In this document: positions 1 through 8,295 of the stretch, in pieces
How the letters are laid out: each line of letters opens with the position of its first letter
Position numbering within the stretch: the stretch's first letter is position 1
Assembly (NCBI RefSeq): GCF_016863255.1
Contig: NZ_BOON01000062.1
Location: 1 to 43,790 of the forward strand
Source of the DNA: Planosporangium mesophilum
GTDB lineage: Bacteria > Actinomycetota > Actinomycetes > Mycobacteriales > Micromonosporaceae
Direction: 5' to 3'
DNA: 43,790 nt
Notes under the pieces: generated by a model
Seen by the model: only the letters and a program-made list of their open reading frames with translations
Told to the model about the DNA's origin: nothing
The model's database searches: none
Translations under genes and position numbers: made by a program

Positions 1-1
1 A

Positions 2-34
2 AAAAAGGGGCGCCCCGAGGGGGCGCCCCTTTTT
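2..34. terminator. Symmetric intrinsic terminator
   Basis: Perfect inverted repeat: A5 plus GGGGCGCCCC (2-16), 3-nt loop GAG, then GGGGCGCCCC plus T5 (20-34). The A-tract on one side and T-tract on the other let it work in both directions. It probably ends a gene lying left of the window. It is the only hairpin here with a classical U-tract. Confidence 0.9.
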
Positions 35-106
35 CGTTCGTGAGGTAGCTCGCACACGATCCTGATTCTGCGAAAAGACCCGGATCCGACCGACGAATCT
101 CACGGA

Positions 107-136
107 CGGACCTTCTAGATGTCGAAGAAAGGTCCG
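107..136. other. Small inverted repeat upstream of the SGNH hydrolase
   Basis: CGGACCTT (107-114) and AAGGTCCG (129-136) form an 8-bp stem with a 14-nt loop, followed by AAAA. It lies about 40 nt before the hydrolase start. It could be a leader hairpin, a weak terminator or an operator; nothing in the sequence decides between these. Confidence 0.35.
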
Positions 137-176
137 AAAACCGTCGCCGGCCCAGGGCATTCCCAGGGGTATTGCG

Positions 177-809
177 GTGTTGAACGACCTGATGACTCTT
201 CGACTCGCAATCCTTGGTGACTCGATCGCCTACGGCGTCGGTGCGGCCCAGCCCACCGACGCGCTCGGGCCTAGTCTCGCCCGTGACTTGACCGCGTGCG
301 GCCTGCAAGCGCAGTGGCGAACGTTCGCCGTACCCGGAGCACGAAGCGCTGACCTCGCCCGGCAGGTCCAGTCTGCACGATTGTGGCAGCCGGGCATCGT
401 GGTGATCATTATTGGCGCCAACGACCTGACCCACCTCGTCCCGCCCGCTTCGGCCGCCGCGGACCTGGGCGACGCGGTGCGGCAACTACGCGCCGCCGAG
501 GCGGAGGTGGTCGTCGCGCCGGCACCCGATCTGAGCGTCCTACCGCAGGTGCCGCCCGCGATGCGAGATCTGGTCCAGGCCGGCAGTGCGCTGCTACGGC
601 AGGCCCAGGAGCAGGCGGTCCTCGGCGCAGGCGGCCGTATCGCTGACCAGCAGGGGTCAACATCGGCAATCTTCGCCACTGATCCTGCCCTGTTTGCCCA
701 CGACCGGTTCCACCCGTCCAGCGCCGGCTACGCGATGATCGCCAAGGCGCTGGCGCCGGTCGTGCGGGCTGCAGCCGACGCCTGCGGTCGGACCGACAAG
801 GTTGGATAA
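177..809 (+). CDS. SGNH/GDSL-type hydrolase
   Basis: Small serine esterase or lipase of the SGNH fold, 210 aa, about the usual single-domain length. Block I is GDSIAYG with Ser16 as nucleophile, block II has Gly in the VPGARS segment, block III is GAND (80-83) with the oxyanion Asn, and block V is DRFHP (176-180) supplying catalytic Asp176 and His179. There is no signal peptide, lipobox or membrane segment, so it is probably cytoplasmic. The GTG at 177 is followed by an in-frame TTG; an ATG at 192 is a reasonable alternative start that keeps the whole domain. It stands alone on the plus strand after a leader hairpin. Substrate unknown; acyl-ester or acetyl-sugar hydrolysis would be typical for the family. 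Confidence 0.85.
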   Translation: MLNDLMTLRLAILGDSIAYGVGAAQPTDALGPSLARDLTACGLQAQWRTFAVPGARSADLARQVQSARLWQPGIVVIIIGANDLTHLVPPASAAADLGDAVRQLRAAEAEVVVAPAPDLSVLPQVPPAMRDLVQAGSALLRQAQEQAVLGAGGRIADQQGSTSAIFATDPALFAHDRFHPSSAGYAMIAKALAPVVRAAADACGRTDKVG

Positions 810-919
810 ACCCCGTCCGCGCTAGCCGTCCGTGCCGGTTACCACGTTCGGTTACGGCACTGGGTAGGGCACGGTGCTTGCGTGAACTCGACGGTCGGCA
901 GGGCCGGTGCGAGAGACGA

Positions 920-1420
920 TCATCGCTGCGTCGTGGTGGGGCTGGGGACGGTGGTCGGGCTCGGCACCATCGTGGGGCTGGGCACGGTCGTGGTCATGGT
1001 CGAGGACGGGCCGCCGGGAGAGGTGGGCGGGATGACCACGGTGGTCGGGCTCGGCACCATCGTGGGGCTGGGAACAGTCGTCAGGCCCGGCGCGGCGGGT
1101 GAGATCGTCAAGCCCGGCGCGCTGGGTGAGGTCGTACCCGTTGTCGGGCTGGGCACCGTGGTCGGGCTCGGCGTGGTGGTGGGGCTGGGCACGGTCGTGG
1201 TCATGGTCGAGGACGGGCCGCCGGGAGACGCGGGTGGGACGACCACGGTCGTCGGGCTCGGCGCCATCGTGGGGCTGGGAACAGTCGTCGGGCTGGGCGT
1301 GGTCGTCGGGCTCGGTGCCGGGGTTGGCGACTCCTGGGCCCATGCCTCGCCGGCCCCTCCGCCGAGCGCTAGGGCCGTGCCAGCCGTAACTGCCAGCACG
1401 AGTCGACTGATCGGCTTCAT
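920..1420 (-). CDS. Secreted Pro/Thr/Ser-repeat protein
   Basis: A 166-aa protein with an N-terminal signal peptide (MKPISRLV core, Ala/Leu stretch, cleavage probably after AWA near residue 28). The rest is almost wholly low-complexity PSPTT, VPSPTT and PSPTM units. The ATG at 1420 is chosen because GGAGGG sits six bases upstream; an upstream in-frame start lacks this. Two longer blocks, each containing SPGGPSSTMTTTVPSP, are about 207 bp apart in DNA, showing internal tandem duplication. There is no catalytic domain, sortase motif or terminal membrane anchor. Possible roles are a cell-wall spacer, mucin-like O-glycosylated surface protein or linker remnant. The opposite strand reads open as a VGLG repeat only because of the repeat composition. 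Confidence 0.6.
   Translation of the reverse strand: MKPISRLVLAVTAGTALALGGGAGEAWAQESPTPAPSPTTTPSPTTVPSPTMAPSPTTVVVPPASPGGPSSTMTTTVPSPTTTPSPTTVPSPTTGTTSPSAPGLTISPAAPGLTTVPSPTMVPSPTTVVIPPTSPGGPSSTMTTTVPSPTMVPSPTTVPSPTTTQR
994..1300. repeat. Imperfect ~207-bp duplication inside the repeat-protein gene
   Basis: The segment starting TCATGGTCGAGGACGGGC at 994 recurs at 1201, and similarity continues for about 100 bp to the matching GGGGCTGGGAACAGTCGTC segments. Shorter 12-18 bp units encoding PSPTT fill the rest. Slipped-strand length change is likely here. Confidence 0.7.
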
Positions 1421-1769
1421 GGCGAACCCTCCTGCCGTGCTCAACGGCGGTCGTCGGACACCCTTTCCACCCTGCCCCCTTCAGCTGAGGAGACGCTGAA
1501 GAGCATCCGGCGTTGAGCAGGATGGCGGTGGTCCTGACGGCATGGCTGGTCCCGGCCGGTCGGTGGCGAACCGTGCGACAGCCCGCTCGTCTCGGTGACT
1601 CGGTCATCGCGGTGCAGCCAGGCGAGCAACTCCGGCATGGTCAGCGCAGGAGAGAACCTGCGCCGGGGACGCGCCGATGCGGCCGCAACCGGCTCCCGAC
1701 GGTCGTACAGCGCTCCCGCGTACGAACACGGGCAAGCTGCAGCGCTTCCGGCTACTCCCGCCCGGGTAC

Positions 1770-2332
1770 AGCGACACCGCCTCGATCGCCCGGGTGCGCG
1801 AGCTGTTCGCAGACATCCTCGACGGGCACGAGGTACACGCGACCAACTCGAGGTGGATCAGCTTCGCGACGGTACGCAACTCCAGCTGGCGGCACGGCAA
1901 CGTGGTGCTGCTCGGCGACGCCGCGCACACCGCCCACTTCTCCATCGGCTCGGGGACGAAGCTCGCCATGGAGGACGCCTTGGCGCTCGCGGCGTGCCTG
2001 CATGAGCATCCGACCGTCGAGGCGGCGCTCACGGCCTGCGAGGCCGAGCGCAAGCCGGTCGTACTCTCCACCCAACGCGCCGCGCAGGCGAGCCTGGAGC
2101 GCCGCCGCGTTCGCGGAGGCCGGCGCGGACGCGATCGACGTGTCGACCGGGCAGGTCACGCCACTGGAGAAGCCGGCGTTCGGCCGCTCGTACCAGACGC
2201 CGTACGCTGACGCGATCCGCAACCGGGTCGGCATCGCGACCATCGCGGTGGGGGTCATCAGCTCGTACGACGACGTGAACTCCCTGCTGCTGGCCGGCCG
2301 AGCCGACCTGTGCGGTGTCGGGCGGGCGCACT
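1770..2332 (+). pseudogene. Internally deleted bifunctional salicylyl-CoA 5-hydroxylase / 2-aminobenzoyl-CoA monooxygenase relic
   Basis: Two pieces of one fusion family lie side by side. Piece 1 (about 1770-2099) is the C-terminal part of an FAD aromatic hydroxylase: WISFATVRN, then GDAAHTAHFSIGSGTKLAMED (split here as GDAAHTAH / FSIGSGTK / LAMED) and QRAAQASLE. Piece 2 (2101-2332), in another frame, is the C-terminal part of the Old-Yellow-Enzyme-like domain: EAGADAIDVSTGQVTP, KPAFGRSYQTPYAD, VGIATIAVG, AGRADLCGVGR. In intact family members these are separated by a few hundred residues, so most of the flavin-reductase-like domain was deleted at about 2100 with a frame change. The FAD-binding N terminus and the extreme C terminus are also missing. 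No function is expected. It shows that an ancestor carried aromatic acyl-CoA catabolism here. Confidence 0.8.
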
Positions 2333-2349
2333 GCAGGCCGGCAGCCGCC

Positions 2350-2762
2350 GGCCGCTGAGCGGACGCACCGACGGGCCGAAGCCGCGGCTGCAACTCGTCC
2401 GGGAAGGCGTACCGGGTACGCGACACGCTCGTTGGCGTCCCGGGGGCGCATGCCGGTAGCCAGCCACCAGGGCGATCGTGCGGGTGGTGACCGCCAACTC
2501 GACCACGCCGTGCTGGGTTGCGCCGCCGTCCGCAAGGCCGGCCTCCGGTAAGATCAGTGTGTCGTGGACGCGACGATATCGGGAGGTGGGGCCTGCGATG
2601 AGTAGCAGCCAGCCTCCCAGTCCCCGCTGACGCTCCGGTGACCGCGCCTCCGCCGGAGGTGTCGTCTGGAACGCCGCCCGCGGTGCCGGCACCGACGGCC
2701 ATAGGTCAGATCTTCGCTCGCGCTGTTCGTTCGTCCGCGTCTTCGCAATAGAGGGTGGTGCC
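2350..2762. other. Non-coding stretch before corA
   Basis: About 410 bp without a convincing gene. Several minus-strand frames are open, but the residues switch sense between frames and match no family I recognise. It may contain further debris of the neighbouring pseudogene. The last ~40 bp hold the corA ribosome-binding site (GAGGG, 2751-2755). No clear promoter. Confidence 0.5.
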
Positions 2763-3914
2763 ATGTCCGACTGGCCGTCGCGTGCTCGGACTCCGTCAAA
2801 GCGTCTTCGGCGCCGCGCCAACGACCGGCGTCCGCCCTCGGCGCCGGAGTTGTCGATGGATCCGCGGGCCGCAGCGGTCGCCGCGCCGGTGGACCAGAAC
2901 ATGGTCAGCTCGGCGATCTACCGGGACGGGCATCGGGTCGACAGCCCGCCCACCCTGGCCGAGACGTACCAGCGGCTGCGTGAGCAGCCCGGCGTGATGG
3001 CCTGGATCGGGCTGTACCGGCCTGCTCCGGTCCAGTTGCTGGCCATCGCCGAGGAGTTCGGGCTGCATGAACTCGCCGTGGAGGACGCGATCGTCGCCCA
3101 CCAGCGGCCCAAGCTGGAACGCTACGGCGACACCCTGTTCGTGGTCCTACGCGCCGCCCGCTACCTCGACGACGTCGAAGAGGTCGACTTCAGCGAGCTC
3201 CACGTGTTCGTCGGCCCCAACTTCGTGATCACTGTCCGGCACGGCGAGGCCCCCGACCTCGCCGCCGTGCGCCACCGCCTGGAAGGCGATCCCGACCTGC
3301 TGCGTCGCGGTCCCGAAGCGGTCCTCTACGCCATCCTCGACAGCGTCGTGGACGGCTACGCGCCCGTGGTCGCCGGCCTCCAACACGACATCGACGAGAT
3401 CGAGACCGAGGTGTTCCGCGGCGACCCGAGGGTGACCCGACGCATCTATGAACTGTCCCGCGAAGTGATCGAGTTCCAGCGCGCCGCCCGACCGCTGCTG
3501 ACCATCCTGAACGGACTCGCGGCCGGGTTCGACAAGTACGGCACGGACGAGGAGTTGCGCCGCTATCTCGGCGACGTGGCCGACCACGCCACGACGGCGG
3601 CTGAACGCGTCGACGTCTTCCGCCAGACCCTCGCCGACATTCTGACGCTCAACGCCACCCTCGTCTCCCAGGCACAGAACGAGGAGATCAAACACCTCAC
3701 CGAGGCCAGCTACGCCCAGAACGAAGAGATCAAGAAGATCTCCGCCTGGGCCGCCATCCTGTTCGCCCCCACCCTGATCGGAACGATCTACGGCATGAAC
3801 TTCGAGTACATGCCCGAACTGCGCTGGAGGGTCGGCTACCCCTTTGCGCTCGCACTGATGGCCGCTGTCTGCGTCAGCCTGTACCTGGTGTTCAAACGCC
3901 GCGGCTGGCTGTGA
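2763..3914 (+). CDS. CorA-family divalent cation transporter
   Basis: A 383-aa inner-membrane Mg2+/Co2+ channel of the CorA (MIT) superfamily. The large cytoplasmic N-terminal part contains long helices (IDEIETEVF through the PLLTILNGL region). Two C-terminal membrane helices follow: the first ends in the diagnostic YGMN motif (GMN at 344-346), the second is YPFALALMAAV-CVSLYLVF, with the basic tail KRRGWL. The ATG at 2763 is preceded by GAGGGTGGTGCC. The first ~35 residues are Arg/Pro-rich and not typical, so an internal start such as the in-frame ATG at 2856 is possible. It is monocistronic and convergent with the MFS gene, from which a strong hairpin separates it. Confidence 0.9.
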   Translation: MSDWPSRARTPSKRLRRRANDRRPPSAPELSMDPRAAAVAAPVDQNMVSSAIYRDGHRVDSPPTLAETYQRLREQPGVMAWIGLYRPAPVQLLAIAEEFGLHELAVEDAIVAHQRPKLERYGDTLFVVLRAARYLDDVEEVDFSELHVFVGPNFVITVRHGEAPDLAAVRHRLEGDPDLLRRGPEAVLYAILDSVVDGYAPVVAGLQHDIDEIETEVFRGDPRVTRRIYELSREVIEFQRAARPLLTILNGLAAGFDKYGTDEELRRYLGDVADHATTAAERVDVFRQTLADILTLNATLVSQAQNEEIKHLTEASYAQNEEIKKISAWAAILFAPTLIGTIYGMNFEYMPELRWRVGYPFALALMAAVCVSLYLVFKRRGWL

Positions 3915-3963
3915 GCACACCGGCCGACACCGGCCCTGGGGCGTCGTGGTGTTCACGATGATG

Positions 3964-3995
3964 GCGGCGTGGGGCCTGAGCGGGCCCCACGCCGC
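3964..3995. terminator. Bidirectional hairpin between corA and the MFS gene
   Basis: Perfect 13-bp stem GCGGCGTGGGGCC (3964-3976) / GGCCCCACGCCGC (3983-3995) with a 6-nt loop, between two converging genes. No U-tract, as is common for actinobacterial terminators. Confidence 0.75.
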
Positions 3996-4002
3996 GCGTG
4001 AA

Positions 4003-5589
4003 TCAGTGAATCACCACTGGTGCGACCCGGTCGCCGCCCTGTTCGTGGTCGCGCAGGTGGGACTCCTGGCGCTTGCGCGGCAGGAAGAACACCGGGATGA
4101 AGGTCGCAAGGATCAGCACGAAGCCCACCCCGAACGTCGTGGCGAACGAGTCGGCCACGAACTCCAGGCCGCGCTGCAGCATCCCCGGATCGACCGGGAA
4201 CTGCTGGGCCAGTGCCGGGTTCTGCGCGACCGCAATCGCGAGCCCGGCCTCGGAGACCGTCCCGCCGGTCTGCGGGTTGACGGCGCCCGGGATGGCCGGG
4301 GAGCCGTTCAGTTCACTGGTCAGGATCACCGACATGATCGCCGAGCCGACCGAGCCGGCGATCTGCTGGAGGATGTTCAGCAGTGTCGAGCCGCGCGCCA
4401 CCTCGTGGTTGGTGAGCGTCTTCAGCGCCGACGTCATGATCGGCATCATCGTGCCGCCCATGCCGAGGCCCATCACGAACAGTGAGCCGCACAGCAGCCA
4501 GTACGACGTGTCCGTGCCGACCTGGGTGAACGTGAAGAAGCCTGCCGCCATCAGCGCCAGCGCGAACGGCACCGTCCGGCCGACCGGGATGCGGTCGGCC
4601 AGCATGCCGGCGATCGGCATGGTCACCATCGCGCCGATGCCCTGCGGCGCCATCAGCAGACCGGCGTCGAGTGTCGACTCACCGCGCACCTGCAGGAAGT
4701 AGCTAGGGAACAGCAGGCCGGCGCCCATGAACGCGACCGTGAACACGGCCAGCGTCACGGACGCGACCGTCAGGTTACGGTCGCGCAGCAGTCGCAGATC
4801 GAGCAGCGGATGCTTCGGCTTGAACGAGTAGAGGACGAACCCGACGACCAGCAGGCCGCCGACCAGCATGGGCAGCCACACCTTGTTGTCGGCGACCGTG
4901 CCGGCCTCTGGCAGCGACGACACGCCGTACAGGAAGAGGGCCAGACCCGGCGAGAGCATCAGCATGCCGATGAAGTCGAACGACTCGGACGGCTCCGGGT
5001 TGTCCTTGGCCAGCGCCCACTGTGCATAGATCAGCGTGATGAGGCCGATCGGCAGGTTGATCAGGAAGATCCATTGCCAGCTCGCGATGTCGATGAGCCA
5101 GCCGCCCAGGATCGGGCCGCCGATCGGGCCGAGAAGCATCGGGATGCCCAGCACGGCCATCAGCCGGCCGATCCGCTCCGGACCGGCCGCCCGTGTCATG
5201 ATCGTCATGCCGAGCGGCATCAGCATGCCGCCACCGAGGCCCTGCAGCACCCGGTAGCCGATGAGCTGGCCGATCGAGTCGGCGGTGGCGCAAAGGACGG
5301 AGCCGAGCGTGAAGAGCACGAGCGCGGTCATGTAGAGCCGCTTCGTACCGAAGCGGTCGGCGGCCCAGCCGGTCAGCGGAATGACCGTGGCGAGCGCCAG
5401 CGTGTAGCCGGTCATCGTCCAGGCGACCTGGGCGTACGAGGCGTCGAACTCGGTCTGGAAGGTGGGCAGCGCGACGCTGACCACCGTGACGTCGAGGATC
5501 GACATGATCGCGCCGAGGACAACGACCCCGGCGATTTTCAGTACGGCAGCATCGAGCTTGTTCGGTGCTGCCGCGGGTTGGCTGCTCAC
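4003..5589 (-). CDS. MFS drug exporter, DHA2 (EmrB/QacA) family
   Basis: A 528-aa integral membrane protein, the length of a 14-helix DHA2 proton-driven multidrug exporter. Family signatures seen: LDVTVVSVALPTFQTEF in helix 1 (motif D1), GWAADRFGTKRLY in loop 2-3 (motif A), RVLQGLGGGMLMPLG (motif B) and LGPIGGPILGGWL (antiporter motif C). The GTG start at 5589 has AGGAG seven bases upstream. The soluble tail is short and His-rich (RKRQESHLRDHEQGG). No regulator is adjacent; the upstream neighbour is a decayed flavoprotein gene, which may once have been its partner. Substrates unknown. Confidence 0.92.
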   Translation of the reverse strand: MSSQPAAAPNKLDAAVLKIAGVVVLGAIMSILDVTVVSVALPTFQTEFDASYAQVAWTMTGYTLALATVIPLTGWAADRFGTKRLYMTALVLFTLGSVLCATADSIGQLIGYRVLQGLGGGMLMPLGMTIMTRAAGPERIGRLMAVLGIPMLLGPIGGPILGGWLIDIASWQWIFLINLPIGLITLIYAQWALAKDNPEPSESFDFIGMLMLSPGLALFLYGVSSLPEAGTVADNKVWLPMLVGGLLVVGFVLYSFKPKHPLLDLRLLRDRNLTVASVTLAVFTVAFMGAGLLFPSYFLQVRGESTLDAGLLMAPQGIGAMVTMPIAGMLADRIPVGRTVPFALALMAAGFFTFTQVGTDTSYWLLCGSLFVMGLGMGGTMMPIMTSALKTLTNHEVARGSTLLNILQQIAGSVGSAIMSVILTSELNGSPAIPGAVNPQTGGTVSEAGLAIAVAQNPALAQQFPVDPGMLQRGLEFVADSFATTFGVGFVLILATFIPVFFLPRKRQESHLRDHEQGGDRVAPVVIH

Positions 5590-5689
5590 AGCAAATCTCC
5601 TGGTAAACCTGGCGGATAAGGTGATCGTTCGCGCGCTACGCCGCGCGCGGCACCGTGTCTTTGCAATAGGTCATCCCACGAGGCGTCCT

Positions 5690-6010
5690 CTACGGCCTTC
5701 AGGGATGCCACCTCGCCGTCCACCACGCTGATGCCGCGGGCAGCCAGCTTCTCCTCTGCCTCCTCGCCTGCCAGCGACGGCATGGTGTGGGAGAACATCG
5801 TGACATCGGCGCTCCACAGGCGGAACAGCAGCGCCTGGTGCGCTGAACAGCGGCCCACCGGCCAGCACGCCAATGGTCTGATCACGGATTTTCAACCATG
5901 GCAATACGGGCAATATACAACATCTCGCCCCCACCGAGCCCCACAGTCCCGGCACGTCCGGCAGTTCGTCAACCGGCCCGGTGGTCGCCAGCGGGGCTTG
6001 ACAGGAATCC
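5690..6010 (-). pseudogene. Decayed thioredoxin-reductase-like FAD/NAD(P) oxidoreductase
   Basis: Three minus-strand frames carry successive pieces of one protein family: GARWGRDVVYCPYCHG (stop at 5892), then KIRDQTIGVLAGGPLFSA, then HQALLFRLWSADVTMF followed by EEAEEKLAARGISVVDGEVASL. They contain the CPYC redox centre and NADPH-domain entry of actinobacterial thioredoxin-reductase-like disulfide oxidoreductases. At least two frameshifts (near 5890 and 5845) and loss of both ends make it non-functional. The relic lies directly upstream of the MFS gene on the same strand and under the promoter region of the divergent GMC gene. Confidence 0.75.
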
Positions 6011-6043
6011 AATGACTTGCAACAGTTCCCAACTGTTTGCAAG
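5998..6043 (+). promoter_or_regulatory. Possible promoter and operator of the first GMC gene
   Basis: TTGACA at 5998-6003 could be a -35 box. Twelve bases on lies a near-perfect palindrome, CTTGCAACAGTT (6016-6027) / AACTGTTTGCAAG (6031-6043), with a 3-nt centre and one extra base in the right arm. Its place over the expected -10 region and ~50 bp before the ATG suits a repressor site. It differs from the LacI-type 15-mer found further right. The regulator is unknown. Confidence 0.45.
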
Positions 6044-6093
6044 CAACGCCAGCCGGGCGGTCGGTGACGCTTGCGGCCGACGCAAGGCCGCGC

Positions 6094-7731
6094 ATGGGAG
6101 TGGTTGGTTTGGGTTCCAGGCAAGATCCTGCAGATGTCTTGATCGTTGGAGCGGGAACCGCGGCCGGGATCGCGGCCAGACACCTGGCCGAGGCGGGATT
6201 CACGGTGGTGGCCCTCGAACAGGGCACCTGGGTCGATCCGGGCAGCCTGCCGGGCAACAAGCCCGAGTACGAGTTGCTAGGGTCCAAGAACTGGCACCCG
6301 AGCCCGAACGTCCGTGGCCGTCGCGAGGACTACCCGGTGGACACCACCGAGGCCGACCTGCCGGTATGGCTGTACAACGGGGTGGGCGGCTCGAGTGTGC
6401 TCTACGGCGGCATCTGGGCGCGGGCCCTGCCGTCGGACTTCCGGGCGCGGACCCTCGACGGCGTCGCCGACGACTGGCCCATCAGCTACGACGAGCTCCT
6501 CCCGTACTACCAGGCCGTCGAGCGTGAGATGAGCGTCTCCGGCCTGGCCGGCAACCCCGCGTACCCGCCGGGGTTCGAGCCGCCGATGCCGGCCGCGCCG
6601 ATCCACCGGACCGGCCGGACGATGGCCGAGGGTATGAACAAGCTGGGCTGGCACTGGTGGCCCGGCACCAACTCCATCCCGACGCAGAACCGTACCCACG
6701 AAGGCAAGTGCGTCCGCTACGGCATCTGCCGGATGGGCTGCCCGGAGGGTGCCAAGTCCTCCACCGACGTCACCCACTGGCGGGACGCCGTGGCGCTGGG
6801 AGCCGAGGTCATCACCCGCGCCCGGGTCGCCCGGGTCACCGTCGACGAACGCGGCCGCGCCAACGGGGCCGTCTACCTCCGGGACGGCGTGGAGCACTTC
6901 CAGGCAGCCTCGGTCGTCCTCATGGCGGCCGGCGGCATCGGAACTCCCCGGCTGCTGCTGATGTCGGCGTCCGAGCGGTTCCCCGACGGCCTGGCGAACT
7001 CGTCCGGCCTGGTCGGTAAGCGGCTCATGCTCCACCCGTACGCCGCGTCCGTCGGCGTCTACGACGACGACCTGGAGAACTGGCTCGGGCCCGCCGGTGA
7101 GCACATCGGCTCCATGCAGTTCTACGAGACGGACTCCTCCCGCGGCTTCGTACGCGGCGCGAAGTGGGCACTGCTCCCCATCGCCGGGCCCCTCGAAGCG
7201 GCCGAGAAGTGGACCGACAGGGGCAGCCTCGCCGGTGAGGCGCTCTGGGGCGACGGCTCGGCCGACCGGATGAAGTCGTTCGTGCGCATGCTGCAGTGGC
7301 ACATCGTTCCGGAGGACCTCCCGGAGGAGACGAACGCCGTCTCGCTGCACCCCACGCTCACCGACTCCGACGGTCTGCCGGCGGCGAAGGTGCGGTACCG
7401 GGTCTCCGAGAACACGAACAAGATCATCGACTTCAACCTGGCCAGGAGCCTGGAGGCCCATGAGGCTGCCGGCGCCCTGAGGACCTGGGTCGCCGGGCGC
7501 AACTTCATGACCGGTCACAACACCGGTACCGCGAAGATGGGCGACGACCCCGCCACGTCGGTCGTCGACCGGTTCGGCCGGGCGCACGACGTACCGAACC
7601 TGTACATCATCGACGCGAGCGTGTTCACCACCTCGACGGGCGTGAACCCGACGGCCACGATCTGCGCCCTGGCCAAGCGCACCGCCACCCACATCGCATC
7701 CAACGCTCGCAACCAGGAGGTCGGGTCGTGA
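6094..7731 (+). CDS. GMC-family FAD oxidoreductase (sugar/glycoside dehydrogenase type) 1
   Basis: A 545-aa flavoprotein of the glucose-methanol-choline family. FAD-binding GAGTAAG lies near residues 19-25 (VLIVGAGTAAGIAARHL), followed by EQGTW, the GVGGSSVLYGGIWARALPSDFR segment near residue 100, and the C-terminal catalytic block GHNTGTAKMGDD ... NLYIIDASVFTTSTGVNP. The His of HNTGT and the Asn of GVNP are the usual active-site pair. No Tat or Sec signal is seen at the chosen ATG (AAGG upstream); an earlier TTG lies inside the palindrome and is unlikely. The stop overlaps the start of a small-subunit gene by 4 nt. Such pairs include bacterial glucoside 3-dehydrogenases and gluconate 2-dehydrogenases; the substrate here is unknown, as is the electron acceptor. 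Confidence 0.85.
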   Translation: MGVVGLGSRQDPADVLIVGAGTAAGIAARHLAEAGFTVVALEQGTWVDPGSLPGNKPEYELLGSKNWHPSPNVRGRREDYPVDTTEADLPVWLYNGVGGSSVLYGGIWARALPSDFRARTLDGVADDWPISYDELLPYYQAVEREMSVSGLAGNPAYPPGFEPPMPAAPIHRTGRTMAEGMNKLGWHWWPGTNSIPTQNRTHEGKCVRYGICRMGCPEGAKSSTDVTHWRDAVALGAEVITRARVARVTVDERGRANGAVYLRDGVEHFQAASVVLMAAGGIGTPRLLLMSASERFPDGLANSSGLVGKRLMLHPYAASVGVYDDDLENWLGPAGEHIGSMQFYETDSSRGFVRGAKWALLPIAGPLEAAEKWTDRGSLAGEALWGDGSADRMKSFVRMLQWHIVPEDLPEETNAVSLHPTLTDSDGLPAAKVRYRVSENTNKIIDFNLARSLEAHEAAGALRTWVAGRNFMTGHNTGTAKMGDDPATSVVDRFGRAHDVPNLYIIDASVFTTSTGVNPTATICALAKRTATHIASNARNQEVGS

Positions 7732-8162
7732 CGGTCGTCAACCTCTCGGACGAACTGGGTGACGCGTCGCGGGCCCGCCTCGCCACGCTGGCCGACGTCC
7801 TGATCCCGGGCGGGTCCGGCCTTCCGTCCGCGAGCGACGCCGACGTGGCGGGCCAGTGGATCAACCGTACGCTGGCCGCGAACCCCGACCTGGCCGACGC
7901 CGTCGCACACGTCCTGGCCGTCGAGGGTGCGCCCGGTGAGGTGCTCGAGAGGCTGCGGATCGAGCGTACGGACGTCTTCGACGCGTTCGCGTTCGCCGTC
8001 AGCGGTGCCTACTTCATGAACCCCGCGGTGCGTCAGGCCCTGGGATACCCGGGTATCGCACCGCGCCGGATGCCCGCGGCGGACGGCGAAGCCGAGTACT
8101 ACCTCGAGGACGACATCCTCGCCCCGGTCATCGGTCGGGGGCCGGTCTACCGACAGGCCTGA
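7728..8162 (+). CDS. Gluconate 2-dehydrogenase subunit 3-like protein 1
   Basis: A 144-aa small partner of the upstream GMC enzyme, starting at a GTG that overlaps its stop (GTGA). The start (ARLATLADVLIPGGSGLPSA) matches the beginning of the subunit-3 family domain, and the C-terminal LGYPGIAPR is also typical. In characterised systems this subunit often carries the Tat signal that exports the flavoprotein as a hitchhiker. No twin-arginine or hydrophobic stretch is present here, so the pair is probably cytoplasmic. It is shorter than the second copy at 19967 (234 aa). The family match rests on motif recall and context. Confidence 0.7.
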   Translation: MTVVNLSDELGDASRARLATLADVLIPGGSGLPSASDADVAGQWINRTLAANPDLADAVAHVLAVEGAPGEVLERLRIERTDVFDAFAFAVSGAYFMNPAVRQALGYPGIAPRRMPAADGEAEYYLEDDILAPVIGRGPVYRQA

Positions 8163-8295
8163 TCACGAGAGTGAGGTCGGAGCGGCCAACCCGCGCGGCT
8201 CTCGCCCCCGAGGGGCGACCGTCAGGCGTACTCGAAGTGCGCCTGTTGCCCTCGCGAAAGGCCCGGCGCCAGACCTGACTGGCCGGCATCCACAC

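Noticed and set aside
920-1420. Regularly spaced repeats that might suggest a CRISPR array
   Set aside because: Units are 12-18 bp, contiguous, in frame with a coding sequence and have no unique spacers; no cas genes nearby.
882-1499. Open plus-strand frame encoding VGLGTVVGLG repeats
   Set aside because: It is the exact antisense of the PSPTT repeat gene, which has a signal peptide and a good ribosome-binding site. The repeat composition keeps the other strand open.
2258-2902. Minus-strand frames between the aryl-CoA relic and corA
   Set aside because: Residues are Arg/Ala/Gly-rich and change frame without a recognisable family; one overlaps the corA start. Not supportable as a gene.
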